This document shows positions 36,677 through 46,880 of a stretch of DNA of 64,000 bases, one piece after another. Source of the DNA: Cryptomeria japonica (Eukaryota > Streptophyta > Pinopsida > Cupressales > Cupressaceae); the NCBI RefSeq assembly GCF_030272615.1, contig NC_081414.1, positions 6,953,001 to 7,017,000 of the forward strand, read 5' to 3'. Under the pieces are notes generated by a model. That model saw nothing but the letters and a program-made list of their open reading frames with translations. It was not told the origin of the DNA and did no database searches. Position 1 is the stretch's first letter. The number at the start of each line of letters is the position of its first letter. The position numbers were made by a program, and so were the translations under genes.

Positions 36677-37689
36677 AAGTGCAACTTAGGGGAATGCACT
36701 TAAGTCTACAATGCAACTAAGCAATGCAAGATGGGTCCCAGCTATGAGGCCATGTTAGGTACCCATGAACAAATGCAAATGCATGCAAACCAATGCAAAG
36801 AAATCTCTCACAAAGTGGGGAAAGAGAGAAAAACCCAATGGGAAAAAACCCTCCCCCAAAAGAGAGATGAAAACATACAAAGAACTCTCATAGAAGAATG
36901 TGAGGAACAAAACCCCATGTGAGGAAAAAGTCCCCCCCATATGAGAGAAGAAGAGAAGTCAAACTGTGATCCTCCCTCAATGAAGAATCTGCACCAATGA
37001 TAGAAGCTCGATGTATGAAGAAACTGCTCCACGAACGTCGAACAACATTCCTCCCCTTAGGAAGAAACAAAACCAAAGGTGTATCCATGAAGTCTCCCCA
37101 ATCATGAAGGGAAGATGTATGAAGAAAACTCATGATGAAAGGAATCTCTGAAAACTGCTCAAGTGATGATTTTGGCACTTTATACTTAGTGCGATTACAA
37201 TGAGCCACTTGCAAAACAAGGCAAAGTGGACTTATGATACAAATTTTACAACTTCTCAAATGAGATACAAGAGACTTCTATCAATAGTGCAATGAATCTA
37301 ACTGAGATTCAAGCAAATATACAAGTACCAAGAGAGCCAAAAATGGCCTAAATCTGAAAGTACAATTTCTACTTACAATGGCATCAATCTGATAGCATCA
37401 TGTGAAAGTAGATAAAAAAATACGCACTTTCAAAAAAAACGGCACCTAAAAAGGAGGTCGGATGACCCCAAACGAAGCCTCTGAAGTTGCAAAAACTGGG
37501 ATTACTCAGGTACAGTCACCAAAAACTGCATTTTCTGAAAAATCCGTGCATCAAAATCAAAAAATTTCTTCACCACTACGGAGAGCACGAAATTCTAGCC
37601 CATTTCAAAAAAAATTGCACCCAAAAAGGAGCAAAAATGAGCAAGTTATGGGCATTTGAAGTTGAACTGCAAAATAAAAAATGCAAATG

Positions 37690-38370
37690 GGATGGGGTCC
37701 AAAAATTTTCAAAACCTGTTGATGTGGCGCTGACGTCAGCAATTTACGGGGTTAAATTTGACGGTCGTATGACCGTCACAAAAACTTCGCCCTCTGCCGA
37801 CTGGATGTCCGTACTGTACGGACAGATTACGTGGTCTGCTGACTGTACAGTCCGTACTGTTGACGTGGCAGATGACGTGTCTCCGTACGGATATGACGTG
37901 GCAAGTTTGTATGTCCACGGGCCAGTGGCCTCCTGCCACGTGGTGGGCATGGATTCGCTGGCCTGGAGTCCGCGTGGCAGAGGAGGCACTGCTCGGACGG
38001 GCGCTGCGCGGAGAGGCGGCCAGCGGCGGTGGTCGGATGGGCCGGAGAGTGGCTCGCAGGCGCCACTGGGCGGAGCAGCTACCGGGGAGCTGTGAGCGGA
38101 GGGAGCTGTGCTGCACGAGAGAGGGGACGCAGTCCGGACGGCGGCTGTCGCGGCTGTGGGCGGTGACAGAGGCACGGGCGCAGAAGCTGGGCAGAGAGAG
38201 GAAGCCGGGCGGAGACCTGCCGGCGTTGGTGACGGGAAAACCACGACAGAGGCAGAGCGGTGCGAGGCGGCGGCGGGCACGGGGTTCGGAGCGGATGGCG
38301 GCGGGAGGTGACGTGACAGGTACGTTCTGCGCAAAATACCTGCAACCTACAAAACGCAGGTACGATCGAC
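37690..38370. other. GC-rich core of element L
   Basis: Base composition shifts abruptly from AT-rich to strongly GC-rich. Long frames are open on both strands here (for example minus 37744-38334, Pro/Ala/Ser-rich, and plus 37860-38444, Arg/Gly-rich), but neither has a recognisable domain, and open frames on both strands follow from the lack of AT-rich stop codons. It could be captured host DNA or an evolved regulatory segment. Confidence 0.6.
37731..37941. promoter_or_regulatory. cluster of ACGT-core motifs in element L
   Basis: Six ACGT cores occur in about 210 bp: TGACGTCA (37731), TTACGTGG (37827), TGACGTGGC (37861), TGACGTGT (37873), TGACGTGGC (37894) and CCACGTGG (37936). These match plant bZIP/bHLH sites (C-box, ABRE-like, G-box). 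Binding is inference only. Confidence 0.5.
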
Positions 38371-38760
38371 ACGGGGGGGGTTTGCGGACCCCCCAAAAAT
38401 CCCTTTTTTTTTATTTTATTTTTTTGCTTTTTCAATTTTTTTGATCGAAAATTTTTATTTTTTTTTCAATTTTTTTTGATTTTTTCGATTTTTGAAAAAA
38501 ATTTTCATAAAAGGAACAATTTTTTTTTTGAAAAAAAATAATTATATTTCAAAAATCCGTACGAATAGGGAAAAAATGGAGAAAATTTTTTTCTCACCAA
38601 AATAGGCCAACTTTATAACCAAAATTCATGGAAAGGGCCTTCCGGACGCAATGGCGGGGTCGGATCTGGTCTAGGATGCCTCCAAAAGATGCTGCTCCTC
38701 AGATCTGCCTCTTGACGTCGCAATAATGTCTCTTCAAGACGAATCAATGAAGCCCCAATG

Positions 38761-38772
38761 GCTCTGATACCA
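38761..38772 (-). promoter_or_regulatory. Element L primer binding site
   Basis: TGGTATCAGAGC on the minus strand, directly abutting the 5' LTR. It is a canonical initiator-tRNA-Met PBS. Confidence 0.92.
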
Positions 38773-39252
38773 TGTTGGATTTTGCCAAGATCAAGGGGTC
38801 AATGAAATGTACAAAATAGAGACACAATATAGGACAAGAATAAACTGTATTCTCATCAATAGAAAATGATCAATAGTTGTTACATACAATGTAGATGAGC
38901 CTGCTTATATAGGCAAGGCTAGGGATATGTATGAGCACACAAATATGACATGTGGTTCAATAAGAAACAAGGGTAGGTAGGAAATAGGTGTGGGTAGGTA
39001 GGAGAAATAATATAATATTCCACATGAGGTGGATCACCCACCGAAGGTGGAATTATCACTCCACAATAAGTGGATATGATAGTGTAATAACAAGATCAAC
39101 ACCATAAGAGGTGGATTTTCTCCTACACACACTATCCCAATGTGGCACAAACACCCAAGTGTCTCATATCCAAACTACTATGAAATGCATTATCCTAAGT
39201 AAACTTAAGTAAGTGTAATAATATCCAAGATGAATAATTATTTACACCAACA
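38773..39252 (-). repeat. Element L 5' LTR
   Basis: Starts TGTTGG, ends CCAACA. A minus-strand TATA box (CCTATATAAGC) lies at about 38903-38913, well placed to drive transcription toward the PBS. Confidence 0.93.
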
Positions 39253-39257
39253 AGCAC

Positions 39258-40733
39258 TTCCTTAAGATATTCTGATAAACTTTCACGTGATTTATCTGTG
39301 ATTCTTCATGATATATGTATCTACCACAGACAACTAAAACTCGAACATCTGACAAACCCCTTTACCTATAATGCTTCACTCCATGCTTCACATTCTGCAT
39401 GCATCTCAGTTGGGATTTATGCAACAACAACATATGATAATGATTGCCAAGTATAATGTTATGATGACTATCAATACACCATTATGAATCTCTCATTTCT
39501 TAACTATTGAGTTGGTTTGCTAACTGAGTCATGTGGATGAAGTTTTAAAATGGCTCAAGAAGTAGTTATAATAACCAACTCTTCAAAGAAGCCTTGATGG
39601 CTAAGTTAGTGATAAGAATAGAAAAGCCACGTGTATCGACCTCTTTGTTAACTTGTCCATCTTACCGAAATAGTCGATAATATTGAATGATGACAATTAC
39701 TTTATGTCCTCGGCTTCTCTCACTTTGTGGCATTTTCAAATCGTGTAAGTTTGTTTTAAAACTATTTGACTTGGCCATTACTATACCCATCAACATATCA
39801 AATTTGTTTTGAAATTATACCGGTGAATTTTGAAAGTAGCACAAGCTATCGATAAGTTTTCTTCAAATGTTTTTCGGTGCCTTTAGTACACACCATTACT
39901 TGTCAAAATTTTGAATAGTGGGCCAAAAGAAATTTCCACTTTATTGGCAACTTTTGAAAATGCCACAAGTCACCAATATTAACATTATAATGCCATTTTA
40001 ATGTGATTAACATTTCATCACTGACATTACAAAAAATTTCTATATTGTAGAAGGTGGCCAATGCAATACATTTATATATGTAAAGAGGTTGCTTAAGTCA
40101 CTTTGGCAATTACTTTGAAAGACCGAAATAAGCATTCTAATTTCTATTATGGTCACCTTTAGCCATCTTTCCAAACCATAGGATCCAACTTTTTAATTTT
40201 TGAAATGGATGTAAAACACCTTTGCCAATGACATTGGATTTTAAATTTTTCACTTTGCAAGTAACTATCAAAGTGAGCACCAATTATTTTGAGACTTTGA
40301 CGTGAGTGATCAGAGTAAGTGTTAACATTGATAGTGATGAATATCAATTCTTATTACCACATGAGAATGCCATAAAATCCTCTTTATGAATACCTCCAAG
40401 TCAGTTGAGTTGCCTCTTGGTATTGAAAATAAATATCATTCATTACCTTTGTTTGCCAACATTTCATCTACAAACCTAAATTTTGATCACTCTGAGGACT
40501 TCAACTAAAATGAAAGATAGCCCTCTTTGAAATGTTATACCCTCCAAAATAAACATAAAAAACCTTGACCATTTGAAGATGCATGAAGACAATGAAAACC
40601 ATGTGAAATGCATGCAAGTATCTTTTGACAACTTGTGAAAATTTCAATGGTTAACAATATTTAAACTTTTATCACCAAAAGTTTAAACTTTCACTATTTC
40701 ACAAATAGAACAAACAACATGTATAATCCATAG
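39258..40733. other. 1.5-kb AT-rich stretch without a gene, probably 5' part of E
   Basis: The stretch continues the sequence interrupted by element L. It has no domain, PBS or LTR copy that I can recognise; the 62-codon frame at 40159-40347 is not convincing. If E is an LTR element, its 5' LTR and PBS should be here or were lost at the adjoining microsatellite. Confidence 0.35.
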
Positions 40734-40826
40734 ATATACACATATATATATATATATATATGCATATTTGAACCATATATATATATACTATATATAAAAC
40801 CATACGTCAATGACAAAATAAACATC

Positions 40827-40864
<38 letters not shown>

Positions 40865-40945
40865 AATACAATATATACATATATATACATATGTATATAC
40901 ATATACATATCCATATACATATACATATACATATGTATAGGTGTG
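40734..40945. repeat. TA/CATA microsatellites at the E / D border
   Basis: Two (TA)n runs and a catata run. They lie exactly where Gypsy D stops being recognisable (RT start) and E begins. Confidence 0.92.
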
Positions 40946-40986
40946 TCTAAGAGTTCTTGTATTTGTCTTGCTACCTCTTCATTTTG

Positions 40987-41253
40987 TTAAGGGGTCATCT
41001 TATAGGCTGCCTTATTTGGTAAAGAGGCTCCAGGTATGAAATCAATTTGATGGCTAATGGCTCTAGGAGGTGGTAAAGCTGCAGGTGTACCATCACTAAT
41101 TATTGCTTTGAAGTTATCAAGGATTTGCTGCACCTCATGTGGTATCTCAACTTTCTTTTCTACCTTTTCTTCCTTGGGTTTCACTATGAGTGCAAATCCC
41201 ACTCCTTCACCTTCTTCTAGTGTTTTTATGAACTCTTTCTCATTCACTAACAA
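40987..41253 (-). pseudogene. Gypsy D, protease-RT spacer and start of RT
   Basis: The translation ends with ISHQIDFIPGASLPNKAAYKM, the block that opens the RT domain in plant Gypsy pol (H-x-I-D-L/F-x-P-G-A-x-L-P). It is cut off a few residues later by the microsatellite. Confidence 0.88.
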
Positions 41254-41496
41254 GATGTTAGGTACTTTGTTGCTGCTGTCTCCTTCTTCAATGAGGGATC
41301 GAATCTGATAGGTTACTCCATCTTTCTGAAATGAGTAGGAGTTTCTTTCCCCATCATGGTGTGCTTTTCAGTCAAACTGTCATGGTCTACCCAACAGTAG
41401 GTGGCAAGCATCCATAGGAAGGATGTCACATAGGATCCTATCTATATATCCACCTATGTGGAAATCTACCCAGGCTTGCTCATTTACTAACACATG

Positions 41497-41886
41497 TCAT
41501 CCCTTATTTAACCATGTGACTTTGTATGGCTCCTTGTGTTGTATCCTAGGTAGTTTCAATTTACTCACTGCTTCCTCTGATATGATGTTATCTGTGGACC
41601 CTGAGTCTATGATAACCTTACATACCTTTCCCATGATTTTACACTTAATCCTGAACAATGATCTTCTCTGTGAGACCTCTGTACCATGTGGCTTCTTCAT
41701 TAACACTCTCTTGATCATTAAACTCTCACCATCTTCTGAAGCTAGGTGCTTCAATGCTGAAGTTCTGGTATTACCTCCATCTTCCTGAACATAGTTTACC
41801 CTCTTTTCACCACCATAGGATGAACTAGGATTCTCTGAGCATCTATAGGCAGGGTGGCCCAACTTTTGGCAGTTATAGCACTTCAT
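41497..41886 (-). CDS. Gypsy D zinc knuckle and aspartic protease
   Basis: CYNCQKLGHPAYRC (41840-41880) is a CCHC knuckle. The protease active site VIIDSGSTDNIIS lies at about 41580, with the D-S-G triad intact. The block is open for 129 codons and normally lies in one gag-pol frame; stops separate it from gag (near 41974) and from pol. Confidence 0.88.
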   Translation of the reverse strand: MKCYNCQKLGHPAYRCSENPSSSYGGEKRVNYVQEDGGNTRTSALKHLASEDGESLMIKRVLMKKPHGTEVSQRRSLFRIKCKIMGKVCKVIIDSGSTDNIISEEAVSKLKLPRIQHKEPYKVTWLNKG

Positions 41887-41973
41887 AGTTGAGAAGTAGG
41901 ACCCTCTCCCTGGTCCATTAGATCTACCCCTACTCGGGTTGCTTGATCCCCTACCCCTATAGTTGGGTTTGCT

Positions 41974-42858
41974 CTAAGAATCCCCACTTTGCTCTAGAAG
42001 TTTAGACTCTCCCCAGGATCGTTGATCTATGCTCCTTCCCCCAAAACTGCCTCTATGGCCTCTACCATCTCTTCCCCTACCTCTTCCACTATTGTTTTGC
42101 TCTTGCTTTCTCCTACCTTTCTCTTCCACCTTAAGTGCTAGTTGATAACACTTGTGTACTGTTTGTGGGCATAACAAGCTCATCTCCTCCTGGATGTTCC
42201 ATCTTAACCCATTCAAGTACCTAGCCACTTTTATACTCTCATCCTCTACTACTCTGGATCTCGTGCACAATTTTTGAAACTCCTCAGTGTAGCTACTGAC
42301 ATCTAGGTCTTTCTGTCTCAAATTTTGTCTTTTCCTGTGAAGTTGTATTTCATAGTCTTCTGGAAGGTAGGTTTCTTTTATTCTGTCTACCATTGCTTTC
42401 CAGGTGGCTATTGGTTGCTTACCTCCTTTCACCATTTCCTCTTGGATGAACTTCCACCAAGTTAAGGCTGCCCCTCTCAGCCTTGATTTTGCTACCTTAA
42501 CCTTTTGTGCTTCAATTACTCCATCACATTCAAAATGGTTTTCTAAACCTTCAATCCACTCTATAAGAGCATCTGGATCCATCTTTCCACTGAAAAGAGC
42601 CACTCCCTCTAAGGTTTTACCACTCATAGCTCTCAAGGCTTTCAAGAATGGTTCTTGCTCAATGACAGGGTCAAGCATGGGGACCTCATCCTCTATTGCC
42701 ATCATTTTACCCTGATCTCCAACCTTATCATGGACTTCTTTAGTTTTGACTTCTACTTCAGCTAGTTTCATTGCTAGTTGATCTAATCTTTCTCTGAGTG
42801 CCCTATTTTCCTCTTCTCGGTCTTCGACCTTCTTGGCTAACTCAGCGTTAGTCACCAA
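41974..42858 (-). CDS. Gypsy D gag (capsid)
   Basis: A 294-codon open frame. The N-terminal part is coiled coil (ELAKKVEDREEENRALRERL), followed by the Retrotrans_gag region: EGLENHFECDGV, RLRGAALTWWKFIQEE and YLPEDYEIQLHRKRQNLRQK, then SYTEEFQKLCTRS and a basic Gly/Arg tail before the knuckle. It is the longest intact retrotransposon frame in the window apart from LINE M ORF1. It starts about 38 bases past the PBS. Confidence 0.92.
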   Translation of the reverse strand: MVTNAELAKKVEDREEENRALRERLDQLAMKLAEVEVKTKEVHDKVGDQGKMMAIEDEVPMLDPVIEQEPFLKALRAMSGKTLEGVALFSGKMDPDALIEWIEGLENHFECDGVIEAQKVKVAKSRLRGAALTWWKFIQEEMVKGGKQPIATWKAMVDRIKETYLPEDYEIQLHRKRQNLRQKDLDVSSYTEEFQKLCTRSRVVEDESIKVARYLNGLRWNIQEEMSLLCPQTVHKCYQLALKVEEKGRRKQEQNNSGRGRGRDGRGHRGSFGGRSIDQRSWGESKLLEQSGDS

Positions 42859-42895
42859 GTTTTCCTAGTGTTCCTTTCCTCCCGAATCTTTTGTT

Positions 42896-42908
42896 GGCTC
42901 TGATACCA
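42896..42908 (-). promoter_or_regulatory. Gypsy D primer binding site
   Basis: Minus-strand TGGTATCAGAGCC, three bases inside the LTR end. It is initiator-tRNA-Met type. Confidence 0.9.
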
Positions 42909-42911
42909 CTA

Positions 42912-45072
42912 TGATAGGGAGGTTGCTAGGTAAAAGCTCAAAAAGGCCAATTTGAGTCAAAAGGCCATAAAAGGAAACAAGAGATATTGTTTGTGTGGCT
43001 CCTGATATTTGCAATGACAAGTTTAGTTACACTTGATAGGTCTCTCTACAAGTCTTCACCATCAACCTCCCTTCTTGCTGGAAATTCATACCCTTACTCT
43101 AGCTTACTCCAACTCCTCACTTCACCCATCTACACATTTCTCAATCCCTGGCTTACTGGACATTCAACTTCTTATTTTCAATGTGCAATAGGAAATTCCA
43201 ACATGGTCATGTAGGGGCAGCAAGGTTTTGTTCAATTTTGACAACCAAACTTAGTTTTAGGCCCATAGCCTTTGGCTTGCTCAATGCACCAACCAAAAAG
43301 GTCAAAATCTCCAATTGAGGCTATGCACTACCCAAGGTTCCATATGATACTTATCTCACTATTTTGGATTGTTCTCCTAAGGATTCATAAGCCCCCAAGC
43401 TCCTCCTTTTAATCGGGTTATGAATTTTGACAAAAAACAGTCAAATGTGTGTTATGCAGTCAAAAGGGCTACTAGCCCGTGTAGGCCTAATTGGCACTTT
43501 TTTGCTTATCCTTCTCTACGATGGGTATTTCCTCCCTAAAAATTGATTTGGATGGTATCTTAGGGGTATATGCTCATAGATTTTTAGGTTTTAGACCACT
43601 GTTAATGCAGATTTAGGACTGTCCACTTTTTGTGGCACCTTTGTAGGGTTTGGTAGGGTTTAGACCCAAACACATTGGGAAATCATTGCATCTCCACCAA
43701 TCAAGCCTCCAAACTAGATTAGAACCTCTGCCACATCAAAATGAATCCCTCCCCTGCTGCTGCCTTGCAAACAAAATGCCAAACACTTGGCAAACAACTG
43801 AAAATGTCACTGTCACTGTTAAAACTGCCCCTTTACCACTCAATCTGCTGCTACATCTTTGGGCCTGCATCACAAGGTGTTCGAACTGAAAATATACCTC
43901 AAGGAGGTCTGAAAAACACTAATAAACTTTCCTATTACATTTCCTTCTTAGTTACAAGGCTTGGATGATGCTTTTGAAGCATTCCATGAGCATTTGACAA
44001 ATACAATTCACAAAAATAGTGAACTCACTGTTTTGTTTACAAAATGAGAATGTTTGATAAGAACAAGCTAATCTAACAAACAAAGATTATTCTCAACACC
44101 CTTGACCATATGTCCAGACCTCTGCCTCATTCATTTATTCACTCCAAATTGCTTTTGGGTACAAATCTTGAGTTTTTAATCATGCTACTAGCCGAGTAAT
44201 CACTACTTGCCTAATATTCACTCAAGTCCTTCTTCCAACCACACTTTTGGCATAAATTAGAGAATATGTACAGTATATATACATGAATTACAACTTGACT
44301 AAATCCATTTTGTGGGATCCTAGACCTGGATTAGTCAAGTTGTGGCATTTTCCCACTCCAAACCCTTAACAAGGCAGTGAGCACACAAGAGTGAAAATAA
44401 TTTTGTATAATCAAATTTTCAAGGAAATCGGAACAAAAATCAATTAGAGAGAATTGTAAAACTTCTATGCACACTTCCCAAAGGTAAAATATGGACTATG
44501 AGAGCTACAGTACAGACTGTTACTCAAAGGAAGGAAAAACCAGTCATAAAAGCCAAAATTTCATGATTTTTATTAAGAAGCTCTTGCTCATACAATCACC
44601 AACCCTTTCCAAGGAAAAGGGAGGCTTTTTATATTTTTTCCAGTTGGTTATCAAGCCTTATTATGGACATGAGGCTTCTATAACTGCATTTTGCAAGAAA
44701 ATGACAATTTTGACAATTTTACAAGCCCAAATGACAACTTTTCTTGCTCCAAAAGACATTTTTGACACTCTAACCTTATCAAATTGTCTAAACAACTTTG
44801 ATATGCCTAAAAACACTTATCAAACATGTTTCAATGCTTTGGAAAGAATTATAAGACCTTTTTGGCAATTTTGCACATTTTTGCCAAAAATTGTCAACTC
44901 AAAGCCTGAAAGGCAAAACTTGATCTCTTGAGCCCAAAATGAGATCAAAACCACTAAAAAAGACACATAACAACCTAAAACAACATTATAAACTTTCCAC
45001 AAGACATTAAAAATATGAAATCACAAATTACTCAAAAAGGAGAGTTTTGCTCAACTAGGTGCTCCTGCACCA
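42912..45072 (-). repeat. Gypsy D 5' LTR
   Basis: In plus orientation TGATAGGGAGG to gctcctgcacca, 2161 bp. It is homologous to solo LTR I (opposite strand) and shares its 15-base minus-strand start with LTRs G and I. The ORFs at 43650-43968 and 44491-44931 are LTR sequence. Confidence 0.85.
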
Positions 45073-46224
45073 TCTGTTTTCCTTTCCCTTGATATATTTT
45101 ATACCAAAATCGTACTCACTTAGGAATTCAAGCCACATTATCTATCTTGAATTAAGGTTAGGTTGTGTAAAGATTTAATTCAATCCTAAGTTATCTCTCT
45201 TCAACTCAAATGTTTCCCCAAGGAGATAATGTCCCCACATTTGTAATGCATGAACAATAGCCAAAAGCTCTAAGTCATGTGGTGCATAGTTCAATTCATA
45301 TTGCTTTAGTTTCCTAGACTCAAAAGAAACCACTTTTCCTTCTTGCATCAACATTTCTCCTACACCTTCACCTGAAGCATTTGTAATCACTGTGAAGTGT
45401 CCATTAGGATATGGTATAGTCAAGACTAGTGCTGATTTCAAATTTTGCTTCAAAAGCTTAAATGCCTCTTCGCACTTCTTAGTCCATTCAAATTTCTTTT
45501 CCTTCTTCTGAAGAGAAGTAATAGGTGTTGCTATCTTAGAAAATCCTTCCACATACTTCCTGTAGTATCTCTCAAGACCCATAAAACTTCGAACCTCTGA
45601 AACATTCTAAGGTGTTGGCCAATCTACGATTGCCTCTATCTTTGCAGGATCAACAAAAATTCCTTCTGCAGATATACCATGACCTAATCAGTGTACCTTT
45701 TCTTGAAAGAAGGAACACTTCGAAAACTTTTCAAAAAGCTTTTGATCTCTTAGCCATTGTAAGACAATTCTCAAGTGCTTCTTATGTTCCTCTTCATTCT
45801 TGGAATAGATAAATATATCATCAATGAATATAAGCACAAAATCATCCAAGTATTCTCAAAAGATACTATTCATAAGGTTCATGAATGTTGCTGGAGCATT
45901 TGTCAGACCAAAAGGTACTATAGTGAACTCGCAATGCCCATATCAAGTTTGAAATGTTGTCTTTGGGATATCCTCTTCCTTTATCCTTAATTGGTGGTAT
46001 CCTGATCTAAGGTTGATCTTAGAGAATATGGTAGCACCCTTCATTTGATAAAATAAATCATCTATCCTCGACAAAGGATACTTGTTCTTAATGGTTACCT
46101 CGTTCAACATTATGTAATCAATACATAACCTCAAGGTACCATCCTTCTTCTTCACGAAGATTACTGGAGCACCCCATGGAGACACACTTGGTCTTATGAA
46201 ACCTTGCTCAAGCAACTCCTGCAA
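45073..46224 (-). pseudogene. Gypsy C reverse transcriptase and RNase H
   Basis: RT blocks: [57 protein letters not shown], then the catalytic FIDDIFIYS (about 45815). RNase H follows: MGLERYYRKYVEGFSKIA, then LVLTIPYPNGHFTVITNASG (catalytic Asp of TDAS is Asn here), YAPHDLELLAIVHAL and, near 45110, WLEFLSEYDFGIKYIKGKEN, where D is inserted. Frameshifts and stops occur at about 45600, 45690, 45860 and 45942. The integrase that should follow is absent from the window. Confidence 0.92.
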
Positions 46225-46258
46225 TTGAGCCTTGAGCTCATATAGTTTTGTGGTCTAG

Positions 46259-46880
46259 TCATTCTGTAAGGAGCCTTGGATTGTGGCTTGGTTCAAGGTA
46301 AGAGTTCAATAGAGAAATCAAATTCTCTCTTTGGTGGTAACTCTGTAAGATCTTCTGTAAATACACCAAAAACTCTCTGAGAACTAGATAATCCTTAGGG
46401 ATTTTCTTGGCAATATCTGAGTCACTTACAATGTTAGAAAAATGGAACATCCCTTCCTTTGAGCCTTATTGAGTTGCATAGCTGAGATGTGTCTCAGTTC
46501 AAGAGGCTTTTGAGACCCATGAATCTCAACTGGACTTCCATAATCATCAACACAAATGGCAACTTTGTCCTCACAGTTTACTAAAACTTTATGCTCAGTT
46601 AACCAATTGATACCTAAGATCGCATCATCTAATCCTAATGGTGCTACATATAGATTAACCTGAGTTTGAAAATTAGGAAGCTCTAAATCACTATAAAATA
46701 GACATGAATCTACCTCTTCTCTACTCAACTTCCATACTGAACCATCCATGCATGTGACATATAACCAGGTCTAATAGGTAATTTAGAAACTAATTTAGGA
46801 TCAATGAAACATTCAGTAGCTCCCATATCTATCAAAATAGAAACTATTTGACCAAAAATCTTACCCGTCATCTAGATAGG
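46259..46880 (-). pseudogene. Gypsy C protease region
   Basis: The aspartic protease site appears as SILIDMGATECFID (about 46825), where D-S/T-G-A has become D-M-G-A. The later block AILGINWLTEHKVLVNCED (about 46600) matches the usual D-x-I-L-G-x-x-W-L Gypsy protease C-terminus. Confidence 0.85.

Larger units (their letters stand above)
36189..39252 (-). mobile_element. Element L: 3.06-kb non-autonomous LTR retrotransposon, young
   Basis: LTRs at 36189-36668 and 38773-39252 are both exactly 480 bp and differ at about three positions that I can see. The TSD agcac is at 36184-36188 and 39253-39257. The PBS touches the right LTR on the minus strand and a purine tract touches the left one, giving minus orientation. 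The 2.1-kb interior has no gag or pol. It has a T/A-rich segment (38396-38560), a GC-rich core (37690-38370) and an AT-richer 3' half. It is inserted in the leader of E. Confidence 0.93.
40946..45072 (-). mobile_element. Gypsy D, 3'-truncated
   Basis: A minus-strand Ty3/Gypsy element comprising a 5' LTR (42912-45072), PBS, gag, zinc knuckle, protease and only the first part of RT. Everything downstream (RT core, RNase H, integrase, 3' LTR) is missing at 40946. Its LTR is inserted in Gypsy C right after the RNase H end block of C (YIKGKEN). Its two solo relatives, G and I, lie in this window. Confidence 0.9.

Noticed and set aside
37487-38444. Overlapping long ORFs on both strands in the GC-rich core of element L
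   Set aside because: There is no domain or start context and the residue composition is low-complexity. High GC removes stop codons on both strands.
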